NCBI RefSeq assembly: GCF_036227405.1
Contig: NZ_CP109473.1
Location: 3,410,001 to 3,474,000, forward strand
Reading direction: 5' to 3'
DNA length: 64,000 bases
Source: Streptomyces sp. NBC_01460
GTDB lineage: Bacteria > Actinomycetota > Actinomycetes > Streptomycetales > Streptomycetaceae
The notes beneath the pieces were generated by a model that saw only the letters and a program-made list of their open reading frames with translations, did not search any database and was not told the origin of the DNA. Below are positions 26,456 to 38,125 of the stretch, in pieces; within the stretch, counting starts at the first letter, position 1, and each line of letters begins with the position of its first letter. A program made the translations under genes and the position numbers.

Positions 26456-26630
26456 TCCCCAAGGATGCTAACTACCGTTAAGTAACCCAATTTTAGTGGT
26501 CCGGCCGAGCGGAGGCATACGGGCGGGGCACGTGAGCTATCCGACAGACCGGCGACGGTCGGAAAACAGCGTTCCGCACGCACGGTTATGCTCGGCTCCG
26601 CACGTCTGTCCGCATCGTTCAGGAGCACCC

Positions 26631-27974
26631 ATGGCCCTCAGGATCACCGTGATCGGCACCGGCTACCTCGGCGCCACCCATGCCGCGGCCATGGCGGAGC
26701 TGGGCTTCGAAGTCCTCGGGCTCGACGTCGTGCCCGAGAAGATCGAGATGCTCTCGGCGGGCAGGGTTCCGATGTACGAGCCGGGGCTCGAGGAGATCCT
26801 GCAGAAGCACGTGGCCGGGATCGAGGGATCCACGGGACGGCTGCGGTTCACCACCTCCTGGGAGGAGATCGGCGCGTTCGGCGATGTGCACTTCGTCTGC
26901 GTGAACACTCCCCAGAAGCACGGCGAGTACGCCTGCGACATGAGCTACGTGGACAGCGCCTTCGAGTCGTTGGCCCCGCAGCTGACCCGTCCCGCCCTGG
27001 TCGTGGGCAAGTCCACCGTCCCGGTGGGCTCCGCCGCCCGGCTGTCGGCGCGGCTGGCCGAGCTGGCACCGGTGGGTACGGACGCGGAGCTGGCCTGGAA
27101 CCCGGAGTTCCTGCGCGAGGGCTTCGCGGTGAAGGACACCCTGCACCCGGACCGGGTCGTGATCGGGGTGGAGAGCGAGCGGGCCGAGAAGTTGCTGCGC
27201 GAGGTGTACGCGGGGCCGATCGCCGAGGGCTCCCCCTTCGTGGTGACGGACTTCCCGACCGCCGAGCTGGTGAAGACCTCCGCCAACTCCTTCCTCGCGA
27301 CCAAGATCTCCTTCATCAACGCGATGGCCGAGGTCTGCGAGGCCGCCGACGGAGACGTGGTGAAGCTCGCCGAGGCGATCGGCCACGACGAGCGCATCGG
27401 GAAGAAGTTCCTGCGGGCCGGGATCGGCTTCGGCGGGGGCTGCCTGCCCAAGGACATCCGCGCCTTCATGGCACGCGCCGGTGAGCTGGGCGCCGACCAG
27501 GCGCTGACCTTCCTGCGGGAGGTCGACTCCATCAACATGCGCCGGCGCGGCCACATGGTGGAGCTGGCCCGTGAGGCGGTGGGCGGGGGCTCCTTCCTCG
27601 GCACGCGCGTCGCGGTGCTCGGCGCCACCTTCAAGCCGGACTCCGACGACGTACGCGACTCTCCGGCGCTGAACGTGGCCGGGCAGATCCATCTGCAGGG
27701 CGGCCAGGTCACGGTCTTCGACCCGAAGGGCATGGACAACGCCCGCCGGCTCTTCCCGACGCTCGGCTACGCGGACACGGCGCTGGACGCCGTGCGCGGG
27801 GCGGACGTCGTGCTGCACCTGACGGAGTGGCGTGAGTTCCGGGAGCTGGACGTGGCGGCTCTGGGCGAGGTGGCCGGGCGGCGGATCATCCTGGACGGCC
27901 GCAACGCGCTGGACCCCGCGGTATGGCGCGAGGCCGGCTGGACGTACCGGGCGATGGGCCGCCCGAAGGCCTGA
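26631..27974 (+). CDS. UDP-glucose/GDP-mannose dehydrogenase family protein
   Basis: 447 residues from ATG 26631, AGGAG six bases upstream. Rossmann motif GTGYLGATHAAAMAELG begins near residue 8, then GKSTVPVGS, WNPEFLREGFAVKDTLHPDR, and the catalytic cysteine near residue 270 in GFGGGCLPKDIRAF. The enzyme oxidises UDP-glucose to UDP-glucuronate (or a similar nucleotide sugar) with two NAD+. The product could feed teichuronic acid or other acidic wall polymers, in keeping with the LCP genes nearby. The exact substrate is inferred. Confidence 0.92.
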   Translation: MALRITVIGTGYLGATHAAAMAELGFEVLGLDVVPEKIEMLSAGRVPMYEPGLEEILQKHVAGIEGSTGRLRFTTSWEEIGAFGDVHFVCVNTPQKHGEYACDMSYVDSAFESLAPQLTRPALVVGKSTVPVGSAARLSARLAELAPVGTDAELAWNPEFLREGFAVKDTLHPDRVVIGVESERAEKLLREVYAGPIAEGSPFVVTDFPTAELVKTSANSFLATKISFINAMAEVCEAADGDVVKLAEAIGHDERIGKKFLRAGIGFGGGCLPKDIRAFMARAGELGADQALTFLREVDSINMRRRGHMVELAREAVGGGSFLGTRVAVLGATFKPDSDDVRDSPALNVAGQIHLQGGQVTVFDPKGMDNARRLFPTLGYADTALDAVRGADVVLHLTEWREFRELDVAALGEVAGRRIILDGRNALDPAVWREAGWTYRAMGRPKA

Positions 27975-27987
27975 CCCGAAGCGTGAT

Positions 27988-28028
27988 GCGAGGAGGCGGC
28001 GGCCCTGTCGGGGCCGCCGCCTCCTCGC
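27988..28028. terminator. Bidirectional terminator
   Basis: Perfect 18-bp stem (27988-28005 with 28011-28028) and 5-base loop between convergent stops at 27974 and 28044. Confidence 0.88.
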
Positions 28029-28043
28029 ACCGGTCGTGCGCGG

Positions 28044-29246
28044 TCAGCGAGCGGGGCCGTCCAGCTCGGCGATCGTCGCGTGGGACGGGCCGACCCGGGC
28101 GCTCAGGTCGCGGGACACGGCTTCCGCGTCGTGCAGGACCCGCACCGCGTTCCGCCACGTCAGCTTCGCCACGTCGCGCTCCGACCAGCCGCGCGTGAGC
28201 AGCTCCGCGATCAGGTACGGGTAGCCCGACACGTCTTCCAGGTCCAGCGGGAGGAAGGCCGTGCCGTCGTAGTCGCCGCCGATGCCGATGTGGTCGATCC
28301 CGGCGATCTCGCGCATGTGGTCGAGGTGGTCGGCGATCGTGCCCACCGTGGCCATCGGGCGCGGGTTGAGCGCCTCGAAGTCCGCGTGGATCCGCATGGC
28401 GGCCGGCGTGGTGTCCAGGTGGTGCAGACCGTGCTCCCGCATGTTGCGGTCGGCCGCCAGGGTCCACTCCACCGCCGCCGGCAGGACGAACTTCGGGACG
28501 AAGGTCGCCATGGCCACACCGCCGTTGGCCGCGAGCATCCGCAGCACGTCGTCGGGGATGTTGCGCGGGTGGTCGCAGACCGCCCGTGCGGAGGAGTGCG
28601 AGAAGATCACCGGCGCCACCGAGGTGGCCAGCGCGTCACGCATCGTGGTGGCCGCCACATGGGAGAGGTCGACCAGCATCCCGATGCGGTTCATCTCGCG
28701 TACGACCTCACGCCCGAACTCCGACAGGCCGCCGACGCGCGGGGAGTCGGTCGCCGAGTCCGCCCAGTCGGTGTTGTCGTTGTGCGTGAGCGTCATGTAG
28801 CGGACGCCGAGGGTGTGCAGGGCGCGCAGGGTGCCCAGCGAGTTGTTGATGGAGTGGCCGCCCTCGGCCCCCATCAGGGAGGCGATACGGCCCTCGGCGC
28901 GGGCCTTCTCCATGTCGTCGGCGGTCAGGGCTCGCCCGAGGTCGTCGGGGTAGCGCGCCAGCATCTCGGCGACCACGTCGATCTGCTCCAGCGTGGCGCT
29001 GACCGCGTCGTCCCCGGCCCGGCTCGGCGGGACGTAGACGGACCAGAACTGCGCGCCGACCCCGCCGGCCCGCAGCCGGGGGATGTCGGTGTGCAGGGTG
29101 CCGGTCTGGTCCCGGGAGAGGTCACGGGCGTCGAGGTCGTAGCCGACCTGCTCGCGCAGGGCCCAGGGGAGGTCGTTGTGGCCGTCGACGACGGGGTGGC
29201 CGTCGAGCAGGACACGGGCCCGGGCCAGATAGTCCGAGGTGCTCAT
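28044..29246 (-). CDS. Membrane dipeptidase (renal dipeptidase family, M19)
   Basis: 400 residues. Zinc ligands of the M19 family are visible: [12 protein letters not shown] at the N-terminus, the glutamate in [21 protein letters not shown] and [19 protein letters not shown]. It hydrolyses dipeptides, including D-residue-containing ones in bacterial relatives. There is no obvious signal peptide, so the bacterial form is probably cytoplasmic. It lies 7 bp after the purE stop and in the same direction, suggesting cotranscription with purK-purE. Confidence 0.92.
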   Translation of the reverse strand: MSTSDYLARARVLLDGHPVVDGHNDLPWALREQVGYDLDARDLSRDQTGTLHTDIPRLRAGGVGAQFWSVYVPPSRAGDDAVSATLEQIDVVAEMLARYPDDLGRALTADDMEKARAEGRIASLMGAEGGHSINNSLGTLRALHTLGVRYMTLTHNDNTDWADSATDSPRVGGLSEFGREVVREMNRIGMLVDLSHVAATTMRDALATSVAPVIFSHSSARAVCDHPRNIPDDVLRMLAANGGVAMATFVPKFVLPAAVEWTLAADRNMREHGLHHLDTTPAAMRIHADFEALNPRPMATVGTIADHLDHMREIAGIDHIGIGGDYDGTAFLPLDLEDVSGYPYLIAELLTRGWSERDVAKLTWRNAVRVLHDAEAVSRDLSARVGPSHATIAELDGPAR

Positions 29247-29253
29247 GGGCCGC

Positions 29254-29790
29254 CTACTTCCCGAAGCCGAAGGAGTCCGCGCCCAGGGCCTTGGCGCGCA
29301 GCCGCTTGCCCTTCTCCGTCGCCTGGTCCTTGAGCTCCTGCTGGAAGTCCTTCATCCGCTCCAGCAGCGCGCTGTCGTGGGCGGCGAGGATGCGGGCCGC
29401 GAGCAGGCCCGCGTTGCGGGCGCCGCCGACGGAGACGGTGGCGACGGGGACGCCGGCCGGCATCTGGACGATGGAGAGCAGGCTGTCCATGCCGTCGAGG
29501 TACTTCAGCGGGACCGGGACGCCGATCACCGGCAGCGGGGTGACGGAGGCCAGCATGCCGGGCAGGTGGGCCGCGCCCCCCGCACCCGCGATGATCGCCT
29601 TGAGGCCGCGGTCCGCGGCGTTCTCGCCGTACGCGATCATCTCGTGCGGCATGCGGTGGGCGGAGACGACGTCGACCTCGTAGGGGATCTCGAACTCGCC
29701 GAGGGCCTGGGCGGCCGCTTCCATCACGGGCCAGTCGGAGTCCGATCCCATGACGATGCCGACGACGGGTGCGGAGCCTGGTGCGGTCAT
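29254..29790 (-). CDS. purE: N5-carboxyaminoimidazole ribonucleotide mutase
   Basis: 178 residues. It shows the class I PurE pattern [33 protein letters not shown] with the catalytic histidine, and [11 protein letters not shown]. It converts N5-CAIR to CAIR in purine synthesis. It overlaps purK by four bases (ATGA), so the pair that makes and uses N5-CAIR is translationally coupled. Confidence 0.96.
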   Translation of the reverse strand: MTAPGSAPVVGIVMGSDSDWPVMEAAAQALGEFEIPYEVDVVSAHRMPHEMIAYGENAADRGLKAIIAGAGGAAHLPGMLASVTPLPVIGVPVPLKYLDGMDSLLSIVQMPAGVPVATVSVGGARNAGLLAARILAAHDSALLERMKDFQQELKDQATEKGKRLRAKALGADSFGFGK

Positions 29791-30938
29791 TCGGTGATCG
29801 TTCCTCGCAGGTAGTCGGCCGCGTGCCGGGCGCGCTCCCGCACGTCCGCCAGATCGTCGCCGTAGGTGTTGACGTGGCCCACCTTGCGGCCGGGCTTCAC
29901 GTCCTTGCCGTACATGTGGATCTTGAGCCCGGGGTCACGGGCCATGCAGTGCAGGTACGCCTGGTACATGTCCGGGTAGTCGCCGCCGAGGACGTTGCAC
30001 ATGACCGTCCAGGTGGCGCGCGGCCGGGGGTCGCCGAGCGGGAGGTCCAGGACGGCCCGCACATGGTTGGCGAACTGCGAGGTGACCGCACCGTCCTGGG
30101 TCCAGTGCCCGGAGTTGTGCGGGCGCATCGCGAGCTCGTTCACGAGGATCCCGGGGGTCCCGTCGTCGCTGCGCGTCTCGAAGAGCTCGACAGCGAGGTG
30201 GCCCACCACGCCGAGCTCGGCGGCGATCCGCAGGGCGAGCTGCTGGGCCTCGCCCGCGAGGCGTTCGTCCAGGTCGGGCGCCGGGGCGATGACGGTGTCG
30301 CAGACCCCGTCCACCTGGACGGACTCGACGACGGGGTAGGCGACGGCCTGGCCGTGCGGCGAGCGGACGATGTTGGCCGCCAGCTCCCGCGTGAAGTCGA
30401 CCTTCTCCTCCGCGAGGACGGGGACGCCGGCCCGGAAGGGCTCGGCGGCGTCCGCCTCGGAGCGGACCACCCACACGCCCTTGCCGTCGTAGCCGCCGCG
30501 GACCGTCTTGAGGATGACGGGGAAGCCGCCCACCTCGTCGGCGAAGGCGGCGGCGTCCGCCGGGTCCGCCACGATCCGGTTGCGGGGGCAGGGCGCTCCG
30601 ATCTCCGCGAGCCTGGCGCGCATCACCCCCTTGTCCTGGGCGTGCACCAGGGCGTCGGGGCCGGGGCGCACGGGGATGCCGTCCGCCTCCAGGGCCCGCA
30701 GGTGTTCGGTCGGCACATGCTCGTGATCGAAGGTGATCACGTCGCAGCCGCGCGCGAAGGCCCGCAGTGTCTCCAGGTCGCGGTAGTCGCCGACGACGAC
30801 CTCGCCGACCACCTGGGCGGCCGATTCCTGGGGGGTGTCACTCAGGAGCTTGAATTTCAGGCCGAGGGGGATACCCGCCTCGTGGGTCATTCGGGCGAGC
30901 TGGCCGCCGCCGACCATGCCGACTACAGGGAACGTCAC
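29787..30938 (-). CDS. purK: N5-carboxyaminoimidazole ribonucleotide synthase
   Basis: 383 residues, taking the GTG at 30938 ([17 protein letters not shown]) as start; the frame is open 10 codons further but without support. The ATP-grasp fold shows [20 protein letters not shown] and [19 protein letters not shown]. It carboxylates AIR using ATP and bicarbonate. Directly coupled to purE. A divergent promoter region is shared with the GtrA gene at 31113. Confidence 0.95.
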   Translation of the reverse strand: MTFPVVGMVGGGQLARMTHEAGIPLGLKFKLLSDTPQESAAQVVGEVVVGDYRDLETLRAFARGCDVITFDHEHVPTEHLRALEADGIPVRPGPDALVHAQDKGVMRARLAEIGAPCPRNRIVADPADAAAFADEVGGFPVILKTVRGGYDGKGVWVVRSEADAAEPFRAGVPVLAEEKVDFTRELAANIVRSPHGQAVAYPVVESVQVDGVCDTVIAPAPDLDERLAGEAQQLALRIAAELGVVGHLAVELFETRSDDGTPGILVNELAMRPHNSGHWTQDGAVTSQFANHVRAVLDLPLGDPRPRATWTVMCNVLGGDYPDMYQAYLHCMARDPGLKIHMYGKDVKPGRKVGHVNTYGDDLADVRERARHAADYLRGTITE

Positions 30939-31112
30939 GTGTCCAGGGTATCGGGCGCACGGGAGCACCCCTCACCCTCTCCGGCCGGGGCGCCGGCCGG
31001 TCCTGGAAGCCGGCCCCGTCGGGCGGGCCCGCCGGCTCACCCGCATCACACGGGAGGGCTGGTTAGCATGGCCGGGTTGACGAAACCGACCGGACGGGGC
31101 TGAGCGATCACC

Positions 31113-31631
31113 ATGAGCGAACGGGGCGCACTGCGGGCCCGGCTTGATCTGCTGGCCCGGGAGGTCGCCAAGTTCGGCGCGGTCGGCGCACTCGGGCTGG
31201 TCGTCAACATCGCCGTCTCCAACCTGATCTGGCGCACGACGGACATTCCGGTGGTGCGGGCCGGGCTGATGGGGACGGTCGTGGCCATCCTCTTCAACTA
31301 CGTCGGCTTCCGCTACTGGACCTACCGGGACCGCGACAAGACCGGCCGGACCCGTGAGCTGATGCTCTTCCTGCTGTTCAGCGCCGTCGGCGCGGTGATC
31401 GAGACGGGCGTGCTCTACGCCGCGACGTACGGCTTCGGGTGGAACAGCCCGGTCCAGAGCAACGTCTTCAAGATCCTCGGCATCGGGATCGCCACGTTGT
31501 TCCGCTTCTGGTCCTACCGCACCTGGGTGTTCAAGGCGCTGCCCGCCGAGGAGGCCGTGCTCGACACGGAACGATTTCTGGAACAGCGGCGGCCCTCCGA
31601 CGAGGTAGCACCCGGCCCGGTCCCCCACTGA
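31113..31631 (+). CDS. GtrA family integral membrane protein
   Basis: 172 residues with four predicted transmembrane helices, the normal GtrA size. Conserved features include KFGAVGALGLVVNIAVSNLI and FRFWSYRTWVF in the last helix. GtrA-like proteins are thought to flip or assist transfer of polyprenyl-linked sugars for surface glycan decoration. The cytoplasmic C-terminal tail is charged. It stands alone, converging on the sensor kinase gene with 23 bp between stops. Confidence 0.88.
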   Translation: MSERGALRARLDLLAREVAKFGAVGALGLVVNIAVSNLIWRTTDIPVVRAGLMGTVVAILFNYVGFRYWTYRDRDKTGRTRELMLFLLFSAVGAVIETGVLYAATYGFGWNSPVQSNVFKILGIGIATLFRFWSYRTWVFKALPAEEAVLDTERFLEQRRPSDEVAPGPVPH

Positions 31632-31654
31632 ACCGCTGAGGTCCAGGGGGCCGC

Positions 31655-32923
31655 TCAGCGCACGGGGCGGACGGATTCCTTGCGGTTCGGCGCGACCCTG
31701 CTGAGGAAGAGCGCGAAGACCGGCGGCTGCTGCTGGAGCAGTTCGAGCCGGCCGCCGTCGGCCTCGGCGAGGTCCCGGGCCACGGCGAGACCGATTCCGG
31801 TGGAGTTGCGGCCGGAGATGGTGCGCTCGAAGATCCGCGCCCCGAGATCGGCGGGGACACCGGGGCCCTCGTCCGTGACCTCGACGACGACCTGGTTGCC
31901 GGTGACGCGGGTACGCAGCGCGACCGTGCCGCCACCGTGCATCAGCGAGTTCTCGATCAGCGCGGCGAGGACCTGGGCGACGGCGCCGGGGGTGCCGACG
32001 GCCTCCAGCCCGTGCTTGCCCGAGCAGACGACGGCGCGGCCGGCGCTGCGGTAGGCCGGGCGCCACTCCTCGATCTGCTGCTTGACGATCTCGTCGAGGT
32101 CGAAGACGACGGCGGAGCCGGTGCGCGGGTCACGGGCGTTGGTCAGCAGCCTCTGCACCACGTCGGTGAGCCGCTCGACCTGGGTGAGCGCGATGTTCGC
32201 CTCCTCCTTCACCGTGTCCGGGTCGTCGGTGACGGAGATCTCCTCGATCCGCATGGAGAGAGCGGTCAGCGGCGTACGGAGCTGGTGGGAGGCGTCCGCG
32301 GCGAGGCGCCGCTCCGCGGTCAGCATCCGGGCGATGCGCTCGGCGGAGGAGTCCAGGACGTCGGCGACGCGGTCCAGCTCCGTCACCCCGTACCGCTTGT
32401 GACGCGGGCGCGGGTCGCCCGACCCGAGGCGCTCGGCGGTCTCGGCGAGGTCGGTGAGGGGGGAGGTCAGCCGGTCGGCCTGGCGTACGGCGAGGAGCAC
32501 GGCGGAGATGATCGCGAGCAGCGCCACCGCCCCGATGATCAGCAGGGTCCGGCCCACCTCGCGGGTCACGGCGGAGCGGGACTCCTCGACGGTGACCTTC
32601 TCGCCCTGCTCCCCCGTCTCCGTGGAGCGGATGACGCCGCCGTCCGTGGAGCGCTCGCCGACCTCGATCGGCGCCCGCCCGGGGATCTCGACGCGGGCGT
32701 AGCGGCTGGGGTCCACCTGCTCGGCGAGGACGTCGGGGGTGATCCGCTCGGCTCCGAGCAGCCTGCTCTCGACCACACTGATCAGGCGGAAGGCCTCGGA
32801 GTCGACGCTCTCCTGGGCGCTGTTGCTGATGGTCCGGGTCTCGACGATGACGAGGGACACGCCGAAGACGGCGATCACGACGAGCACCACGGCGAGCGTG
32901 GAGTTGATCAGTCGGCGGCGCAT
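31655..32923 (-). CDS. Two-component sensor histidine kinase
   Basis: 422 residues from ATG 32923 (MRRRLINSTLAVVLVV). Transmembrane helix at about 6-27, an extracytoplasmic sensor region to about 150, a second helix near 155-178, then a HAMP-like linker (DRLTSPLTDLAETAERLGSG). The H-box ASHQLRTPL lies near residue 212. The N-box LIENSLMHG, DEGPGVP and STGIGLAVARDLAEADGG form the ATPase domain. It autophosphorylates and passes phosphate to the regulator encoded 14 bp upstream. Stimulus unknown. Confidence 0.94.
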   Translation of the reverse strand: MRRRLINSTLAVVLVVIAVFGVSLVIVETRTISNSAQESVDSEAFRLISVVESRLLGAERITPDVLAEQVDPSRYARVEIPGRAPIEVGERSTDGGVIRSTETGEQGEKVTVEESRSAVTREVGRTLLIIGAVALLAIISAVLLAVRQADRLTSPLTDLAETAERLGSGDPRPRHKRYGVTELDRVADVLDSSAERIARMLTAERRLAADASHQLRTPLTALSMRIEEISVTDDPDTVKEEANIALTQVERLTDVVQRLLTNARDPRTGSAVVFDLDEIVKQQIEEWRPAYRSAGRAVVCSGKHGLEAVGTPGAVAQVLAALIENSLMHGGGTVALRTRVTGNQVVVEVTDEGPGVPADLGARIFERTISGRNSTGIGLAVARDLAEADGGRLELLQQQPPVFALFLSRVAPNRKESVRPVR

Positions 32924-32937
32924 GACTGTTCTGTACG

Positions 32938-33615
<678 letters not shown>

Positions 33616-34102
33616 GCAGTGATGGTAGTCCGCGCGGGACCGCTGGGGTGAGGCGCTCGACAGGCCCTGCGGGTCAGGGCCACGAATCGGGCATCCACCT
33701 TTGAATATGGGACCGTGGTTCCATCACAACCTGTGATCCATCTCTCAAGTCCTTCCATATCGCCGTGTGTCATGTCGTATGGTGGCTCGACGCCTGTTGC
33801 ACCACCGAAGGACCTTTGGGCAGCTTTTCGCGCCAAGGGTCGTTTTTGTGTACGGGCCGGTTCTCACCGGCCCCGACCAGTGAATGACCTGTGGGCCGGG
33901 CCCGGAGCGCGAGGAAGCGTGCCGGGCGTGGATCCCGGAGCGGTCGGTCCCACGGTCCCGCCCCCGCACTCCCCCTGGAGAGGTGGCCGGACCGAATCCC
34001 CTCGAGGCGTCGGGGGTGGGCGCATCCGTCCCGGTGCCGGCCACCCCCCACCGGGCGCGTACCGCTCACGAGGCGACGCGTCCCGACCAGCAAGGATCGA
34101 CC
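33616..34102. other. 487-bp intergenic region before peptide transporter
   Basis: No supported gene. It contains CCATA/TATGG arms around 33756-33783, a 7-bp stem GGGCCGG/CCGGCCC (33854-33860, 33867-33873) and a TTTTTG run just before it. The AT-richer left half probably carries promoters for the response regulator (minus) and the symporter (plus), leaving a long leader for the latter. Confidence 0.45.
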
Positions 34103-35593
<1,491 letters not shown>

Positions 35594-35606
35594 CACGGAC
35601 CCGCCC

Positions 35607-35652
35607 GGACGACTCAGGCCCCGCACCGATCGGTGCGGGGCCTGAGTCGTCC
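35607..35652. terminator. 46-bp perfect palindrome terminator
   Basis: Two 23-base arms (35607-35629 and 35630-35652) are exact complements with no loop base between them; in RNA the centre would open to a small loop. It lies 13 bp past the symporter stop and 45 bp before the converging gene's stop. Confidence 0.88.
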
Positions 35653-35697
35653 GCACGGAGGTCCGTGCGGCGTCGAGAGGGAGCGGCGGAGCCGGTC

Positions 35698-36189
35698 TCA
35701 CGCCGGAGCGGCGAGCTCCGCCCATACGGTCTTGCCCGGCTGGTCCGGTGTACGCGTCACGCCCCAGTCGAGGCAGAGGCGCTGCACGATGAACATGCCG
35801 TGCCCGCCGGGCCGTCCCGCGCGGTGCGGGGTGCGCGGCGCGGGCTGTCCCGCGCCGCCGTCGACGACCTCGACGCGGAGCACCTTGGGGGAGCAGGCGA
35901 TACGGAGTTCCTCGGGGCCCTCCGCGTGCAGGCAGGCGTTCGTCACGAGCTCGGAGACGACCAGCAGGACGTCCTCGGCGGCGGCCCGGCGGTCCGCGCT
36001 CGCCGCGGGGAGCCAGCCCCAGTCGTGGAGCGCCTGCCGGGCGAAGTCCCGGGCCATCGGCACGATGCCGGTGGCCTGTCTCAGCGAGAGGGTGCGCCAC
36101 TGCCGGTCAGCGGGTACGGCAGCGGGCGTGCCCGTGCCGTCCGGCTCGCGGCCGAGGCCGCCCGGCGGATGCTGCCGGGTGGTGCTCAT
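35698..36189 (-). CDS. RsbW-like ATP-binding anti-sigma factor/kinase
   Basis: 163 residues of the GHKL HATPase_c_2 type. The N-box VSELVTNACLHA, the G1 box VVDGGAG and the G2-like GGHGMFIVQRLC are all present. The glutamate and asparagine needed for kinase activity are kept. In partner-switching systems such proteins bind a SigB/SigF-type sigma factor and phosphorylate a STAS antagonist. The STAS gene lies 201 bp upstream on the same strand and the sigma gene diverges beyond it. From memory, this order matches the S. coelicolor sigI (sig15) locus. Confidence 0.85.
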   Translation of the reverse strand: MSTTRQHPPGGLGREPDGTGTPAAVPADRQWRTLSLRQATGIVPMARDFARQALHDWGWLPAASADRRAAAEDVLLVVSELVTNACLHAEGPEELRIACSPKVLRVEVVDGGAGQPAPRTPHRAGRPGGHGMFIVQRLCLDWGVTRTPDQPGKTVWAELAAPA

Positions 36190-36390
36190 CAGCGCTTCAC
36201 CTCACCGATTCACCGTGTGTTGCCATCGAACAGATACTGATCAGGTACAGAGTGTCGGGCTCCATGACCCCGACGCGGTGTCTCCTGCCCGGCCGAATGG
36301 TGACGACACCCACTTCGACTACGCCATGAGCGTGACTCGCGCGATAGTCGGGGGTCCCGAGGCCGGGGATTCGCATGGAGGACGCCGCTG

Positions 36391-36759
36391 TCAGCTGCTC
36401 AGAGCGTCTGCGAGGGAAGCGTGGACGGTGAAGACCGCCTCCGCCCCCGTGATCTCGAAGACACGAGCCACCACGGGCTGCATTCCGGCCAGGTGGACCG
36501 CTCCCCCGGCCGCTTCGGCCTTCAGGCGCGCGCCGAGCAGCACGTTGAGCCCGGTGGAATCACAGAAGTCGAGCCGTGAGCAGTCGACCACCAGGCGTGT
36601 CCGCCCTTCCTCGACAGCGCTCTCCAGAGGCTCCCGCAGCAGATCGGCGGTGTGGTGATCGAGCTCACCCACCGGCGTCACGACTTCACTGCGGCCCTCG
36701 GTCCGGACGTCGACCTGTAGCCGACCCCGGTTCGCGCTGCCGACCGTCCCGCGGTCCAT
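36391..36759 (-). CDS. STAS-domain anti-anti-sigma factor
   Basis: 122 residues. The STAS fold shows VVTPVGELDHHTADLLREPL, then VVDCSRLDFCDSTGLNVLLG, whose serine in CDSTGL is the standard phosphorylation site. When unphosphorylated it would bind the anti-sigma protein encoded downstream and free the sigma factor. It diverges from the sigma gene with 292 bp between starts. Confidence 0.9.
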   Translation of the reverse strand: MDRGTVGSANRGRLQVDVRTEGRSEVVTPVGELDHHTADLLREPLESAVEEGRTRLVVDCSRLDFCDSTGLNVLLGARLKAEAAGGAVHLAGMQPVVARVFEITGAEAVFTVHASLADALSS

Positions 36760-37051
36760 GCCCGTCCCTCTTCGCCGTCCGTCACTACCCGTGCCCCTGT
36801 GGGCACGGCTTCATCGTGGCTGCCCCCGACGTGCGGGAAACATTACGCGTTTCCCTCGCCACACGGTAGTCGGAGAACTCCACAAACCAGACATAGAGGC
36901 GTATTTGGCGCTTGTAACTCACCGCTGGAAGCAGGTATGGGTAGGAGGGACATCTGCACGAGCAATCTCGATCGGCTTCGGAGGCGCCGCTTCACCGCAG
37001 GAAGACGTATGGGCATCGGCAGCCATATGCCGAGAACGATGGAGGAGAACC
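36760..37051. other. Divergent control region of STAS and sigma genes
   Basis: 292 bp without a gene and locally AT-richer around 36835-36915. It must carry promoters for both directions. I could not find a convincing SigB-type pair (GTTT, about 15 bases, GGGTAT); the nearest candidate is recorded as rejected. Confidence 0.45.
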
Positions 37052-38032
37052 ATGTCACCCCGGCTCGACGTATCGCGTACCCACATCGCGACGTCGGCAT
37101 GTCCTCAGGGACCGACCGATTCCGACTCCGCTGCCGCGAGCGCCGTACCCGGCCCGCGCGCCGGCACCAGCAGCACCGACCCGACCACCGACGACCACCT
37201 TCCGGTCGAGGGGTTCGAGGGCCTCGAGGGACTTCCCGAGATCCCGCCCTACGCCGAAGTGGGGGCGCTGGACGCCAGGGCCCTGTCGAAGACGCTCTTC
37301 GCGCGGCTCGAAGCCCTCGAGGAGGGCACCCACGAGTACGCGTACGTCCGCAACACCCTCGTCGAGCTCAATCTGGCCCTGGTCAAGTTCGCCGCCTCCC
37401 GGTTCCGCTCCCGCAGCGAACCCATGGAGGACATCGTCCAGGTCGGCACGATCGGCCTGATCAAGGCGATCGACCGCTTCGAGCTCAGCCGCGGCGTGGA
37501 GTTCCCGACCTTCGCGATGCCGACCATCGTCGGCGAGATCAAGCGCTTCTTCCGTGACACCAGCTGGTCCGTGCGCGTCCCGCGCCGGCTGCAGGAGCTG
37601 CGGCTGGACCTGGCCAAGGCGGGCGACGAGCTGGCCCAGAAGCTGGACCGCGCGCCGACGGTCGCCGAGCTCGCGGAGCGCCTCGGTCTCAGCCGGGACG
37701 AGGTCGTCGAGGGCATGGCCGCGAGCAACGCGTACACCGCGAGCTCGCTCGACGCCAAGCCCGACGACGGCGGCGACGGCAACGAGGCCGCCCTCGCGGA
37801 CCGCCTCGGCTACGAGGACCACGGCATCGAGGGCATCGAGTACGTCGAGTCCCTCAAGCCGCTCATCGCCTCGCTGCCGCTGCGCGACCGCACCATCCTC
37901 TCCATGCGGTTCGTCTCCAACATGACGCAGTCGGAGATCGGCGAGGAGCTCGGCATCTCGCAGATGCACGTGTCGCGGCTGCTCTCGCGGACTCTGGTCA
38001 AGCTCAGGAAGGGCCTGACCGTCGAGGAGTGA
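37052..38032 (+). CDS. sigI: SigB/SigF-family RNA polymerase sigma factor
   Basis: 326 residues from ATG 37052, with GGAGGAG just upstream. After a Ser/Thr/Pro-rich N-terminus (1-60), region 2 shows YVRNTLVELNLALVKFAAS and DIVQVGTIGLIKAIDRFELS. Region 3 is RVPRRLQELRLDLAKAGDEL. Region 4 is MTQSEIGEELGISQMHVSRL, a helix-turn-helix. This is a stress/development-type alternative sigma factor regulated by partner switching. Divergent anti-sigma and anti-anti-sigma genes support this. The symbol sigI is from remembered synteny with the S. coelicolor locus between whiB and hutU, not from an alignment. Confidence 0.85.
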   Translation: MSPRLDVSRTHIATSACPQGPTDSDSAAASAVPGPRAGTSSTDPTTDDHLPVEGFEGLEGLPEIPPYAEVGALDARALSKTLFARLEALEEGTHEYAYVRNTLVELNLALVKFAASRFRSRSEPMEDIVQVGTIGLIKAIDRFELSRGVEFPTFAMPTIVGEIKRFFRDTSWSVRVPRRLQELRLDLAKAGDELAQKLDRAPTVAELAERLGLSRDEVVEGMAASNAYTASSLDAKPDDGGDGNEAALADRLGYEDHGIEGIEYVESLKPLIASLPLRDRTILSMRFVSNMTQSEIGEELGISQMHVSRLLSRTLVKLRKGLTVEE

Positions 38033-38064
38033 CCCGGCGCCACCCGCACCACCGGTACGTCGAC

Positions 38065-38101
38065 GCGGAAGGACCTGCCCCCGACGGGCGGGTCCTTCCG
38101 C
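38065..38101 (+). terminator. Terminator after sigma gene
   Basis: 16-bp stem (38065-38080 with 38086-38101) with one G-U pair and a 5-base loop, between convergent stops at 38032 and 38126. Confidence 0.85.
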
Positions 38102-38125
38102 GTTGTCACGAAGGGCGCGGGGGCG

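Noticed and set aside
31635..31659. Terminator between GtrA and kinase genes (GCTGAG/CTCAGC)
   Set aside because: Only six pairs with a 13-base loop, and it runs into the kinase coding end; too weak to list.
36914..36943. SigB-type promoter for the sigma gene (GTAACT ... GGGTAG)
   Set aside because: The spacer is about 19 bases instead of about 14-16, and the first hexamer is a poor match.
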